Assembly (NCBI GenBank): GCA_963281255.1
Contig: OY725494.1
Span: 3,981,934-4,045,933, forward strand
Length of the DNA: 64,000 nt
Source: Aphrocallistes beatrix
Lineage: Eukaryota > Porifera > Hexactinellida > Sceptrulophora > Aphrocallistidae
Direction of reading: 5' to 3'
Shown: positions 50,314-61,139 of the stretch, in pieces
Layout of the letters: the number at the start of each line of letters is the position of its first letter
Numbering within the stretch: position 1 is the first letter of the stretch
Translations under genes and position numbers: made by a program
The notes under the pieces: generated by a model
Seen by the model: only the letters and a program-made list of their open reading frames with translations
Told to the model about the DNA's origin: nothing
Databases searched by the model: none

Positions 50314-51546
50314 TCAACTCAAATCAACTAGCCTAACTATTTGGTATCCTTCAGTGTGATGAAAATCATTGGAAATGAGTCGGAATCCTTGACACTTGTC
50401 GAAAAGAAATTCTTTTTCATACGGGAACTTAGATATCCAAGAGACATCTGCTCCAATGCAACGCATGATTTCAAATCTCCCAATTTTATGTAAACCAATT
50501 TCCATCAGACATCCATTGTGCTTATTATGATCTGATTTCATGAACTCAAGAGCTACTTCCTTATCTGTTGAGGTAGATACGAAAGTGCCATACATGAAGG
50601 CATCTGACACTGGTCGCTTTGTTAATAGTGTCGAATCATTGGATTGATACTTTACATCAAAGGTTTGCGGATCTACATTTACATCATGTAGTCCATGATA
50701 TGTAAAATGAGGTTTACACGTAATATCGAATCTGTCAAGTTTGTTAATCGCCAGAGATAGAATTGTACTCAAAACTGGCCATTTACGTTTGGACGAATGT
50801 GATAGCTCCAAAGTAATAAAACAAGGATCAGCATGCAATGCGAACTCTTTCCAATACAACATCTCGTCGTGTCTGAGGTCACGATAAACGTCCGTCCCGG
50901 TGTAGAGCAATATCGCTAAGATTTCCACCAAAGTTAGAGGCTTTCCCATCTCTATATGTCTAGGATGCTCCATTTTCTCTTTTGCTATGTCCCATAGAGT
51001 CTTTGGGTTTTTTTCGAAGACTGGGGATATTTTTGAAAAAACAATACCAAATAATCCAGAGTATTTCGGTATCAGCATAACCCATTCAAAACGATTCTTC
51101 TTTATTTCTTTCATCAATTCTTTCTCATTTAAACCGAGTTCAGAACTATTCTTAAATTTGATAACTTTTTTTCTTAAGTGTATTAAATTATCACAAATAG
51201 CCCACATACCATTACAATGGTGAAATTCAACTCGGAGTGGTGCAGAAATGAACTTTTTGCTGTCTAGAGTTTTCTCAATATGTGCGTTGTCTCTCCTGGA
51301 TGGATGTTTGTATATCGCACAGTGACACCTGTCATCCAACCTGTAACCGCCTCCGTTGAGACGCTGGAAAGCGTAGCACACTTTTCCGTGACGACATTGC
51401 ATCATTTCGTGACTGTACATATCGGAATGTTCCAGAGCTTCCTGTGAGCATTCATAGGCTTGGAATTGTGTGAAGTAAGGACAATACTGGTTTTTGGGAC
51501 ATTTGGGGTTATATGGGAGAGTAGATGCTGTCATGTTAGTTGCCAT
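50314..51546 (-). CDS. ADP-ribosyltransferase-like protein with N-terminal C-C-H-H motif
   Basis: 410 residues from the ATG at 51544-51546. The N-terminus has Cys16, Cys22, His40 and His46 (C-x5-C...H-x5-H, reminiscent of a PBZ-type finger) and a second cluster at Cys51, Cys57, Cys74, Cys76 and His81. The C-terminal half has the order of an arginine-type ART fold: YHGL (283-286) where the family has an Arg, FVSTST (322-327, the STS motif), and EKEF (377-380, the ExE site). The catalytic Arg thus reads His. LVEILAILLYTGTDVYRDLR (about 206-225) is a conserved helix shared with the paralogue. No signal peptide or membrane segment, so probably intracellular. Substrate and activity unknown; possibly a modified-protein binder or enzyme. 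A frameshifted paralogue lies at 40677-41971. Confidence 0.7.
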   Translation of the reverse strand: MATNMTASTLPYNPKCPKNQYCPYFTQFQAYECSQEALEHSDMYSHEMMQCRHGKVCYAFQRLNGGGYRLDDRCHCAIYKHPSRRDNAHIEKTLDSKKFISAPLRVEFHHCNGMWAICDNLIHLRKKVIKFKNSSELGLNEKELMKEIKKNRFEWVMLIPKYSGLFGIVFSKISPVFEKNPKTLWDIAKEKMEHPRHIEMGKPLTLVEILAILLYTGTDVYRDLRHDEMLYWKEFALHADPCFITLELSHSSKRKWPVLSTILSLAINKLDRFDITCKPHFTYHGLHDVNVDPQTFDVKYQSNDSTLLTKRPVSDAFMYGTFVSTSTDKEVALEFMKSDHNKHNGCLMEIGLHKIGRFEIMRCIGADVSWISKFPYEKEFLFDKCQGFRLISNDFHHTEGYQIVRLVDLS

Positions 51547-51785
51547 TTCAGATTGCAAAATCAAAATCAGTTAGAGACACAATCTCATTGAAACGAATTG
51601 GTTTGCTACATTTTTCAGTGAGCTTCTACCTATTTATATAGTAAACTTCTTAGAGGATATGGCTAGTATCATATTTCGTACTCCAATTTGCAAACTACTG
51701 ATTTATACTACACACTGAAGATCAGTTGAAAAGGGATAATACGTATATTATTTGGAAATTTAACTTAATTGATTAAAACATAATG

Positions 51786-51842
51786 CAAACTCACATAAGG
51801 GTCTATCTGCACCTAGCCTGTGATCAGAAGAAAAACGAGATT
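51786..51842 (-). pseudogene. PSMA2 exon scrap beside the intact ART-like gene
   Basis: AACTCACATAAGGGTCTATC and TGTGATCAGAAGAAAAACG parallel the scrap at 42166-42226 and the PSMA2 exon at 53290-53371. Confidence 0.6.
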
Positions 51843-51939
51843 GTCTATATAGGAATAATAGTAAGTATAGTATATGAATTATATAGGATTTCGCAGCTTT
51901 TTTAAAAATCCTGTCAAATTAATTTATTATTTCTTAAAG

Positions 51940-52110
51940 TTGGAATCCTTGACACCTACCGATGAGGAATTCCTTGGTCATGACGTCACCTCATGCATCC
52001 AAAAGAAATCTGCTCCAAAGTAAAACCAGCGATGCTACCTCAGTCTGGTTGCATCAGATTCCAACCAATACACTCAACACCATAGCAGCACTCTATTTCA
52101 CCAAGGGACA
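51940..52110 (-). pseudogene. Third, decayed ART-like 3' remnant
   Basis: GGAATCCTTGACACCTACCG with GAGGAATTCCTTGGTCATGA and GAAATCTGCTCCAAAG aligns with 50375-50460 of the intact gene (GGAATCCTTGACACTTGTCG..., GACATCTGCTCCAATG). Too diverged to read as protein. Confidence 0.4.
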
Positions 52111-52645
52111 TGTCTCATCCATGTCAGTCGTATCAAATTGTTCTAAAGTTTCTGTGAGATTAGTTAATTACACAAAAGAGCTGGAACAGGTTTCAGCCTG
52201 AAACTTACAAGCAATTGGGTATATAATATTATAAGTACTCTAATAAGTAATGTTCATCTTGAAGATTAACGTATTCAATTAATGGTAGGTTTGAGTATGA
52301 ACTATGAAAAACTAATTCTACAAGTATGTACCAGTGCTAAGATTCCGAGCACTGGGAAAGGAGATTAGAGTAGGAAAATGGATAGAACGTTACCAAAACT
52401 AAGAACTATGAAGTTTTATAGACAGCATTTGATTGAGAAGTTAGTTTTTAAACTATTCTTACAAATATTAGCAAATATTGGTTTGAAATCTTGCAGGGAT
52501 GTATTACAAAATTCATTCAATAATTCAACTTTTAGGAAAGAAATTAGCGGTCCTTGCTAGATTACTTGAAGCATGATCTGATATGATATCTATTCACTAC
52601 ACGGCCACAAAGAATGCATCTAACAACACTAACTACACAACTCAG

Positions 52646-54224
52646 TTACAAGATAGCTGAGAGATAATCTTTAATTTCCTCAGGAGGCAGCTTCCTGAAC
52701 CCGTCCTTGCTGCTGATTCCAATCTCGATGTTGTACTCAGTCATCTTCCCATCAAAACTCTCCTACAGAGGCGAGGCAGTCAGTTCAATAGGAAATGCAG
52801 GGAACAATGAATGCCGATCTTACCTTTAAAGTTAGAATCGCATTGTGAATGGCATCCTCTAGCTCCAGCTCATCGCTGTATCTACAGGCAGGAGTCAGTA
52901 TCAGTAAATTATCTAACATTATAAACACGATTAAAATCCGCTCTACCTTTTCTCTAAGAAAGTTTTGCCATTAATGTAATTCTTCCCAAGCGCAGTTGCC
53001 TTCCAAGGAAAGTATGCTCCCTAAAGTAATGAGCTATTATCACTACAGAGAATGCTGCAACTGAAATAGAGTGTTCCTTGAAAATATTGGTGTTAGTTAG
53101 GATAGGTGAATCAATATTAATGAATGAATATTTAATAACAAGCTCGTTCGCTTTCTGGGCGCTGCGCAGTTAGCGAACTCTTGGTATGTACATATCCCGT
53201 CTGATTTTCATTTAAAATCATGTGTGAATAATTACACTAAAGCTACACCAAATAAGCTCCCATCCTGATTGATAGGCACACAAACTCACAGAAGGGTCAC
53301 ACTGGTAGAGGTAGGGTCTATCTGCGTCCCATCCTGCGATCAGAAGAGAAACTCCAAAAGGCCGCACCCCTCTAAAACAGTAACAATCACGCACTAAGTC
53401 CAGAGGACAGACTGCGTGGAGATGTGTACCTGGAGTGGGAGTACTGCTGCATGGTGAAGCCTACCTGCTGCACTAGGCTGGGGGTAGGGATGGCCTCGTG
53501 GAAGGTCAGGTAGTACTGCTCTGCTATCTTGCGGGCCTTTGACACCAGGAGTCTATGGGTATAGTTTAATATACGTATGTAGAGACTAACTCAGTATTCA
53601 GAAGTATGGAAGTGTGATAGAAATACTGATAGAGACAAGAAAACAAAATTATTTCTGACCTACTACAGTCGAAGTCAGTTTTTTTTGGCGCCTAGGCTAT
53701 GAAATCAATTGGACAAAAACACGACTGTGACTGTCCTACTATCTGAACTAACTGATATGAAGAAACTCACCTGAAGTCTGGTCCCATCCCGCTATAGACA
53801 AATCCGATGTATTTGTTGATTGGCTCCACCTAAAGCGTAATCACAGCATTAGTCGCACTAATACACTTATGTATTAGATTGAGGCAGAAGCAGAATACCT
53901 TCGAGACACTGGTTTCATCGGATAAGATAGATTTGTGCTTTTTCTCTGCTGCTATGACAACTCCGTTGCTTGCTAAATATTTTAGGATATTATTTCATTT
54001 CAAAAGGGGGAAATAACTAATACGAATTTATTCTTCAGAAAATCACCTTTTATACCCACAGAAGGAGCGCCTGATTCCACTGCCATCAGAGCATACTCGA
54101 TCTGCATCAGTTTCCCTGAGGGACTAGACCAAGGAAATATCGAGATTATTCGAGGAGGTGAGTGGTTTACTTAGTGAGTGACTCACCTGAATGTTGTGAT
54201 TGAGAAATTATATCTTTCTGACAT
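52646..54224 (-). CDS. PSMA2: Proteasome subunit alpha type 2 (nine exons)
   Basis: Minus-strand exons: 54187-54224, 54047-54123, 53899-53972, 53771-53829, 53430-53552, 53290-53371, 52947-53020, 52824-52881, 52646-52762. All introns are GT-AG, the phases agree and the total is 702 bp, or 233 residues (human 234). The start is [13 protein letters not shown], then the alpha-subunit signature [16 protein letters not shown]. Further blocks are [42 protein letters not shown], the Tyr-rich [10 protein letters not shown], and the C-terminal [14 protein letters not shown]. Alpha 2 is a structural subunit of the outer ring of the 20S proteasome. The gene looks intact; fragments of it are scattered around the two ART-like genes 1-12 kb away. 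Confidence 0.96.
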
Positions 54225-54229
54225 TGTAC

Positions 54230-54645
54230 AGCAACTATGTCCTTTGACTGATTCTTAATGAGCTAATATTAGACAGGTGTATTGCACTAGGATGAGAAAT
54301 GTCAGTCAATAGAACGATTGTTTAGCTCCAGAACATCAACCAAATGTACTCAAAATCGTTCTTTAGAATAAATAAGCCATGAGTTCAGATCTCATTAGTA
54401 TCCTTAAATACTTAAAGGTGTGAACATATGAGTATGCTATATGTGTATATATATACTTAAAAATCGGAAGTAAATAAAATTTTGTGAGAATATCTCCATA
54501 CCAAGAGCAACTCATTATAAAAACTGCAAATCGAACAATTTAGACAAATTCAACAATCACGAAATCGAGTTATAATTGTAAGTTCGTATCATTATGTACA
54601 TATTCAGGACTAAAAGAGGTGTATATAGGAGCTGATATAACGAAG
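54230..54645. other. Intergenic
   Basis: AT-rich. Holds the PSMA2 promoter and the uricase 3' end (both minus strand). Nothing else recognised. Confidence 0.35.
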
Positions 54646-54647
54646 TA

Positions 54648-55553
54648 TCACAACTTGGACACCATCTGTCGACCCAGTTTACACGTGATGTGTCCGTAGG
54701 GCCGAGTGGAGGGGTAGAAAGTGGTGTCATTCCCCTCAATTCCAATCTTGGACAGATCGTAGAGGAAATAGTGCAGATTAGGCATCGTCATCTCAATCAA
54801 ATCCAGCTGCTTCTGCTCTTCCAGGATTCTCTTCTCGGTCAGGTACATGGTGTGCTGGACTGAGGAGCTGTACACTCCTGTGTCAGGAGGACCAGCAAAC
54901 GTCTCTACCACAGCTGTCACCACCTGTTCCCACACCGAGTTGAAGTCCACTGAGTCTACGGAGATGAACTCGTAGCTAAGCAGAGCAGAAGTGGCGAAGA
55001 TGCGATCTTTCATGTCAGGGAGTGAGGTGAATTTGTCTCGGATAAACCCCTCAAACCCTGACTGGGTGGTCTTGAGAAGCTTCAGGTTCTTGAATCCAGA
55101 TCTGATCTTGACGGGCTGGTCTCTCTCCTTAGAGACGCAAGTAACCCGGTTGATGCTAGGGTCTGAGATGAATGCGTGCGAATGCTCGCTTCCGTAAGCT
55201 TTGGCGCGTTTCCAGCTGTTAGCCTCTATGTCAACAGAACACGTGGTTATGTGCGGGTATGTGGTTATGAAGTGGGTGCACACGAGCATTCCGAACCTCT
55301 CCGGCGACTCCAGAGCGTCTGGGTGCTGGTGTGCTAGGAAGTAGACGGTGTTCTTAGTGGTGTCGGTAGCGACGATATCTGAGTTGTCTCCGTGCGTGTA
55401 GTCGATCTCCCGAGAGAGAGTCAGACTCACAGTTACTGAGAAGTCAGTGATGTTGTGTTGATACTTGTCTTCTCGGTGCACATAGAGCAGCCCCACTTCT
55501 GCCTTCCCGTAGGAGGTGCGGTGGAATACTGTGGGACTCTTTTTGCTCGACAT
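54648..55553 (-). CDS. UOX: Urate oxidase (uricase), peroxisomal
   Basis: 301 residues from the ATG at 55551-55553, intronless. It oxidises urate to 5-hydroxyisourate in peroxisomes, part of purine breakdown. Visible: SYGKAEVGLLYVHR near the N-terminus with the catalytic Lys, the signature SDIVATDTTKNTVYFLAHQH with the catalytic Thr, SHAFI and VKIRSGFKNLKLLKTTQSGF in the middle, and TMPNLHYFLYDLSKIGIEGND toward the end. The protein ends SKL, a canonical type 1 peroxisomal targeting signal. The in-frame upstream part to 55595 is unlike the family and is excluded. No broken motifs, so the organism probably still degrades urate. Confidence 0.96.
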   Translation of the reverse strand: MSSKKSPTVFHRTSYGKAEVGLLYVHREDKYQHNITDFSVTVSLTLSREIDYTHGDNSDIVATDTTKNTVYFLAHQHPDALESPERFGMLVCTHFITTYPHITTCSVDIEANSWKRAKAYGSEHSHAFISDPSINRVTCVSKERDQPVKIRSGFKNLKLLKTTQSGFEGFIRDKFTSLPDMKDRIFATSALLSYEFISVDSVDFNSVWEQVVTAVVETFAGPPDTGVYSSSVQHTMYLTEKRILEEQKQLDLIEMTMPNLHYFLYDLSKIGIEGNDTTFYPSTRPYGHITCKLGRQMVSKL

Positions 55554-55559
55554 TTCTAA

Positions 55560-55920
55560 TAAGTCACGGATATGCTCAAATGTTAGGCAGCACACTGGTG
55601 TTGAATCTTAGATATCGAACGCACGCCCCAGAAACAAAGCTAGGTGTTATGCCCCATTAAATTGATTTTTGGTTTGCCACCCTCGATAGAAATATGCTGG
55701 CAACGTCCTTGTTGTGCGTCATATTAATAATAGTAATAAATTATTACCCAAGAACCTAAGCACATCCATTTCAACAGATGAAAAGTAATAAGTATATTAG
55801 GAACCAACTTAGTTAAAACTTTTAAAGCTGAAACATGTTTACAACTAACAGTGGGGCCTTACGTTCATTACGTCCAAAATGTATAAACTATGGGAAATCA
55901 TAGCATCATTCATCATTATT
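55560..55920. other. Intergenic
   Basis: No supported gene. Contains the uricase promoter (minus) and the 3' end of the SDR gene. Confidence 0.3.
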
Positions 55921-55922
55921 GA

Positions 55923-56876
55923 TTAAGGGATTCGAAGGTCTGGCAGACGTTTGACCTTCTCAATCATACGGTAGAGAATAAACATGTCGATGTTAAACAT
56001 TTGTGGGAGCAGGAGATTTGCGGCGGAATTTTGAATCTCGTGAGAGATACAACCACAAGTGTCCGTGAGTCTACCGATACTCTTCAGAGCCGCATGTACG
56101 AACGTATCTGGCAGCGGTGCTAAAAACCGCGGTACCTGGAAATCAATTCTTGTCTGCACTGAAAGAGGAGAAACAAGTTGTATTATGACGTCAGACCTGC
56201 GATGCTCATACTGCAATGCCTTGGTGAAGCTATTCATGAGTGATTTCGTGGCTGAGTAAGTGGCCAGCAGAGGAGAAGGCCTGCTGCCCACTTCGGAACT
56301 GATGTTGATGATGACTCCCTTGTTCTTACTCAGCATTCCAGGTAGCATGAGATGAGTTAGCATCAGACAGGACAGCGAATTGATGTTTAATAATTCCGAG
56401 TGGATTTTAGGATCCACTTCTAGAAACCTCCCAGGACGATAATAAGATACGCCGACGTTATTCACGAGCACACAAATGTCCAGACCCCGGAGGACGGTTT
56501 CGATTCGAGGGTAAATGTTTGAATGTTTGAAGTCGGCTACTATTACTTGAGTCTGAACCCGATAAGTTTGCTGGAGAGAAATTGCAAGTGTTTGAAGTTT
56601 GTTTGCATTCCTACTGATCAGTACTAAATCTATTCCTCTCTGAGCTAGCAGACACGCATATGACTTCCCAATCCCTTCAGTACAGCCAGTCACAACTGCC
56701 CATTGTCCGAATCTGTTGAAATTGAGATTATTCGGTAGAATGAATGCATATGTCAGTTTCCACAAGTATGCAAGAAATAACAGAAGGAAATGAATAACTT
56801 TACAAACGCCAATCAAGGTTATTAGCAAGACAACTAAACTTAGATTCTCTCCAGAATTAATTGACTCATCAGACAT
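55923..56876 (-). CDS. Short-chain dehydrogenase, HSD17B12/HSD17B3-like
   Basis: 317 residues, intronless. An N-terminal membrane segment (about 13-42) is followed by a classical SDR domain: TGCTEGIGKSYA (NAD(P)-binding TGxxxGxG), SRNANKL (an Arg that favours NADPH), LVNNVGVSY (NNxG), INISSEVG (catalytic Ser) and YSATK (catalytic YxxxK). This layout, with the RPGRFLEVD region and the ER-type N-terminal anchor, fits the HSD17B12/KAR (3-ketoacyl-CoA reductase of fatty acid elongation) and HSD17B3 group. I cannot choose between fatty acyl and steroid substrates. No KKxx-type retention signal at the C-terminus (PDLRIP). Confidence 0.85.
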   Translation of the reverse strand: MSDESINSGENLSLVVLLITLIGVCKVIHFLLLFLAYLWKLTYAFILPNNLNFNRFGQWAVVTGCTEGIGKSYACLLAQRGIDLVLISRNANKLQTLAISLQQTYRVQTQVIVADFKHSNIYPRIETVLRGLDICVLVNNVGVSYYRPGRFLEVDPKIHSELLNINSLSCLMLTHLMLPGMLSKNKGVIINISSEVGSRPSPLLATYSATKSLMNSFTKALQYEHRRSDVIIQLVSPLSVQTRIDFQVPRFLAPLPDTFVHAALKSIGRLTDTCGCISHEIQNSAANLLLPQMFNIDMFILYRMIEKVKRLPDLRIP

Positions 56877-57218
56877 TTCAACAAATTTACAAATCAGTAT
56901 GTTGGAATAAGGAACTCAGTCAGTACACCTCACTGATCCGAACACAATCTGAGCACCAAAAATATTTATTCTAATTAACCTCTACGGTTTAAATCTAAGT
57001 TAATAATAGTCTATTCAACAAGATTGAAAAACCTTGTGGATTTATCGATCATTGGTACAGTCTGTACAGAGCTGTTCGGGTTAGCGAAGATGCACGAATA
57101 AACTACATTCATAATAAACCGTAAATCCTCGAAGTCACATTTTCTGATGAAAAATTATTGTTCAATGAATATAACTGCATGAATGAAATGATTGGATACT
57201 GGTTGCTACTAAAATCCG

Positions 57219-57250
57219 GGACGTGACGTGACGTGACGTGACGTGACGTA
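57219..57250 (+). repeat. (GACGT)6 microsatellite
   Basis: Six units of GACGT immediately before the minisatellite. Confidence 0.9.
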
Positions 57251-59113
57251 ATATCTTTTAGTTCTCTAAATACTAGTGTAATATCTTTTAGTTCTCTAAA
57301 TACTAGTGTAATGTCTTTTAGTTCTCTAAATACTAGTGTAATATCATTTAGTTCTCTAAATACTAGTGTAATATCATTTAGTTCTCTAAATAACTAGTGT
57401 AATATCTTTAGTTCTTTAAATACTAGTGTAATATCTTTAGTTCTCTAAATACTAGTGTAATATCTTTAGTTCTCTAAATACTAGTGTAATATCATTTAGT
57501 TCTCTAAATACTAGTGTAATATCTTTAGTTCTCTAAATACTAGTGTAATATCTTTAGTTCTCTAAATACTAGTGTAATATCATTTAGTTCTCTAAATACT
57601 AGTGTAATATCTTTAGTTCTTTAAATACTAGTGTAATATCTTTAGTTCTCTAAATACTAGTGTAATATCATTTAGTTCTCTAAATACTAGTGTAATATCA
57701 TTTAGTTCTCTAAATACTAGTGTAATATCTTTAGTTCTCTAAATACTAGTGTAATATCTTTAGTTCTCTAAATACTAGTGTAATATCATTAGTTCTCTAA
57801 ATACTAGTGTAATATCTTTAGTTCTTTAAATACTAGTGTAATATCTTTAGTTCTCTAAATACTAGTGTAATATCATTAGTTCTCTAAATACTAGTGTAAT
57901 ATCATTTAGTTCTCTAAATACTAGTGTAATATCTTTAGTTCTTTAAATACTAGTGTAATATCTTTAGTTCTCTAAATACTAGTGTAATATCATTAGTTCT
58001 TTAAATACTAGTGTAATATCATTTAGTTCTCTAAATACTAGTGTAATATCTTTAGTTCTTTAAATACTAGTGTAATATCTTTAGTTCTCTAAATACTAGT
58101 GTAATATCTTTAGTTCTTTAAATACTAGTGTAATATCTTTAGTTCTCTAAATACTAGTGTAATATCATTTAGTTCTCTAAATACTAGTGTAATATCTTTA
58201 GTTCTCTAAATACTAGTGTAATATCTTTAGTTCTTTAAATACTAGTGTAATATCATTAGTTCTTTAAATACTAGTGTAATATCATTTAGTTCTCTAAATA
58301 CTAGTGTAATATCTTTAGTTCTTTAAATACTAGTGTAATATCTTTAGTTCTCTAAATACTAGTGTAATATCTTTAGTTCTCTAAATACTAGTGTAATATC
58401 TTTAGTTCTTTAAATACTAGTGTAATATCATTTAGTTCTCTAAATACTAGTGTAATATCTTTAGTTCTCTAAATACTAGTGTAATATCTTTAGTTCTCTA
58501 AATACTAGTGTAATATCATTTAGTTCTCTAAATACTAGTGTAATATCTTTAGTTCTCTAAATACTAGTGTAATATCTTTAGTTCTCTAAATACTAGTGTA
58601 ATATCTTTAGTTCTCTAAATACTAGTGTAATATCATTTAGTTCTCTAAATACTAGTGTAATATCATTTAGTTCTCTAAATACTAGTGTAATATCTTTAGT
58701 TCTTTAAATACTAGTGTAATATCATTTAGTTCTCTAAATACTAGTGTAATATCTTTAGTTCTTTAAATACTAGTGTAATATCTTTAGTTCTCTAAATACT
58801 AGTGTAATATCTTTAGTTCTCTAAATACTAGTGTAATATCATTTAGTTCTCTAAATACTAGTGTAATATCTTTAGTTCTCTAAATACTAGTGTAATATCT
58901 TTAGTTCTCTAAATACTAGTGTAATATCATTTAGTTCTCTAAATACTAGTGTAATATCTTTAGTTCTTTAAATACTAGTGTAATATCATTTAGTTCTTTA
59001 AATACTAGTGTAATATCTTTAGTTCTCTAAATACTAGTGTAATATCTTTAGTTCTCTAAATACTAGTGTAATATCTTTAGTTCTCTAAATACTAGTGTAA
59101 TATCATTTAGTTA
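57251..59113 (+). repeat. 29-30 bp minisatellite, about 63 copies
   Basis: Unit TAATATC(A/T)TTTAGTTCTC followed by TAAATACTAGTG. Variants differ in TATCATTTAG/TATCTTTAG/TATCATTAG and in TTCTCTAAAT/TTCTTTAAAT. Each unit can form ATTTAG-TTCT-CTAAAT and contains the palindrome ACTAGT. There are no spacers of changing sequence, so it is not CRISPR-like. It sits in a gene-free stretch (56880-60100). Confidence 0.95.
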
Positions 59114-59119
59114 TCTATG

Positions 59120-60095
59120 AATAGTTTCAAGTCTAAACTCATTCATATTGGTTGTGTAATTGCATGAATGAAAAAGGATATTTAAATATTATTAAAATCA
59201 ATCTCACACTTGCATTTGATAACGAGTGTTAAATTCAGAACAACAGAAATTGTTTGCATTACATAGTGTGAAATGAATAATTGATTATCAAATTAAGATT
59301 GTAAAAATGATACGTTTTAGAAAAAATCTGCAAATACAAAATGTGTCAAAATTGTCCTATGCACCTCATTTGACCAAAAACACCTTGTCTGGACCTTCAA
59401 AGGTGTTCCATTTTGGCATTTAGTTTCGAATCAAAAATCGTATAGTAGCTTCGTCTGCCCATAAACATTCCTTTCTCTAAGTTCACACTTATGGTATGTA
59501 TTCTCAAAACCCGTTATGGAGGAAAAAAACAAGAAAATAAAAAATAGGGAAGAACTCATTTCAGAAGTTGGCCACTATGGACCTTTCTGACTCTTTCAGA
59601 CGCGATTACTTAAGTTGGTTAGTTTGAAAGTTGTTCAGTCTACCGAACAGTGCAGGTTATTTCCAAGAATTAAAAGTTGTAGTAAGGGGGTTGTTAGTTA
59701 TATTCTAGAATATTCTCTTAGATTTTAGAATGTTCTATTAGATTCTAGAACATTATATTGTATTAGACTTCGATAGTACAACCTAGGATGTGTAAACTGA
59801 TCTTAGGAATTCTGTAGAATTCACCTCGACATTTTTGTTGTGTTTAGTTTGTTATTTGACATTACTGCAAAAGTAAAGTCTTTTTCATATGATTTTTATA
59901 AAATTTTGGAAAAGTGGGGAACTTTTGATGAGTAGAAATATAGGAAATATCATGATAATGTAAAATGATTTCAAACATAAACATATGACATATAAATGAT
60001 TATTTAAAACAACTAAACGATCTAATTTTTTCACCTTGATCACTGATCTTTACCTTATTTCACTGTTTTGAACAAAAAGTCCGGTAATCAGTGTT
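59120..60095. other. Intergenic
   Basis: AT-rich, no ORF or repeat recognised except AT/TTCTAGAA-rich runs at about 59700-59760. Presumed promoter of the gene at 60102. Confidence 0.35.
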
Positions 60096-60101
60096 TCTTC
60101 T

Positions 60102-61133
60102 ATGATGGCAACTCCATCTGATCACCTCTCTCCCTCTGCAAACTCACTCCCAGACCTTGACGTATCAGGTCCTATCCAACCTGAAGCCATCACCCCCTCC
60201 ACTCCCCCCCTCCATCACGCGAGAGGAGACACCTATTACAACTTCCCACCCGCTCGTATTCCCCCCTCACACCCTGAACTCAGTTCCTCCACCACGAACA
60301 TCAACATGCAGCCTAACCCCATGTACCAGGACTTCCCGCCTGGAATCCCTCTCAAGAATCTCAACTCGGAAAAGCAAATCGTCGTTGAGAAAATCAAAGA
60401 AGGCAACCCGGACGCTCTCTCCTCGAGCACACTTCTGGAGAACAACGTGAAGGTTTACGAAAGAATCGATTCCATAGTTCCTCGCAGGCGTAGCTTCCTC
60501 CGTCTGAATTCTTACTCCCCCGAGAAGAAGAATAAAGACTCGGACTACCAGTACTTAGGTGCGTTGAAGGAAGATACATTCCAGAGCTCTCCTAACATCA
60601 CCAAGATATGTCTACAGGCTTTCTACTCTGTTCTCCTCATCGCAACCTTGTTCATCGCCGTGGTTGCGCTTGGAATCGGTGTAGTCTGCCTCTTGGACCT
60701 GTCTAAGCAGAGCCTTGCCTCCTCCCAGAACGTATCATACAGGCTAGAAGTCCTAGATCCCTTGATCAGCATGAGCAGCAGCTACAAACTGCTGGCTGAT
60801 AGGATAGATAGAGCAGAGATGGAACTACAAAAACTCCGTCTGTACTCTCAGCAATCATTCTCAGCTCTGAATCAAAGTGAAAACTGTTTTGTCCTCAATA
60901 GCATGTGTCTACTCGAGAACAGAGAGCAAATGTGTGGAACTGAACCTCCTCTCAATATAAGTGCGACCGATCGAATCACAGGGATTGCGTGCGTAACTTC
61001 TCATGATGATGCAAAACCCAATATCGTATTTAGTAACGAGACAAGTTCCTACAGCTGCCAATGCTCTATAAGTATTGGGCAAGTCGACACCTGGAGCTGT
61101 TCTCTCTATATATGGGCATGCGACATGGCATAA
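60102..61133 (+). CDS. Type II single-pass membrane protein, family not recognised
   Basis: 343 residues, intronless. Residues 1-165 are hydrophilic, rich in Pro and Ser (STPPLHH, PPARIPPSHPE, FPPGIPL), with a basic RRRSFLRLNS patch. One strong membrane segment at about 172-197 (FYSVLLIATLFIAVVALGIGVVCLL) follows. The C-terminal 145 residues would be outside the cell or in the lumen, with a short heptad-like helix (RIDRAEMELQKLRLYSQ) and then about nine Cys and several N-glycosylation sites (NVS, NQS, NIS, NETS), a likely small disulfide-bonded ectodomain. No known domain is evident. Two adjacent ATGs at 60102/60105. Confidence 0.75.
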   Translation: MMATPSDHLSPSANSLPDLDVSGPIQPEAITPSTPPLHHARGDTYYNFPPARIPPSHPELSSSTTNINMQPNPMYQDFPPGIPLKNLNSEKQIVVEKIKEGNPDALSSSTLLENNVKVYERIDSIVPRRRSFLRLNSYSPEKKNKDSDYQYLGALKEDTFQSSPNITKICLQAFYSVLLIATLFIAVVALGIGVVCLLDLSKQSLASSQNVSYRLEVLDPLISMSSSYKLLADRIDRAEMELQKLRLYSQQSFSALNQSENCFVLNSMCLLENREQMCGTEPPLNISATDRITGIACVTSHDDAKPNIVFSNETSSYSCQCSISIGQVDTWSCSLYIWACDMA

Positions 61134-61139
61134 GGTTTC

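Noticed and set aside
51962..52201. 79-codon plus-strand ORF
   Set aside because: Antisense to the decayed third ART-like remnant; no domain.
57251..59113. CRISPR-like repeat array
   Set aside because: The units are contiguous 29-30 bp tandem repeats with no unique spacers, in a eukaryotic context.
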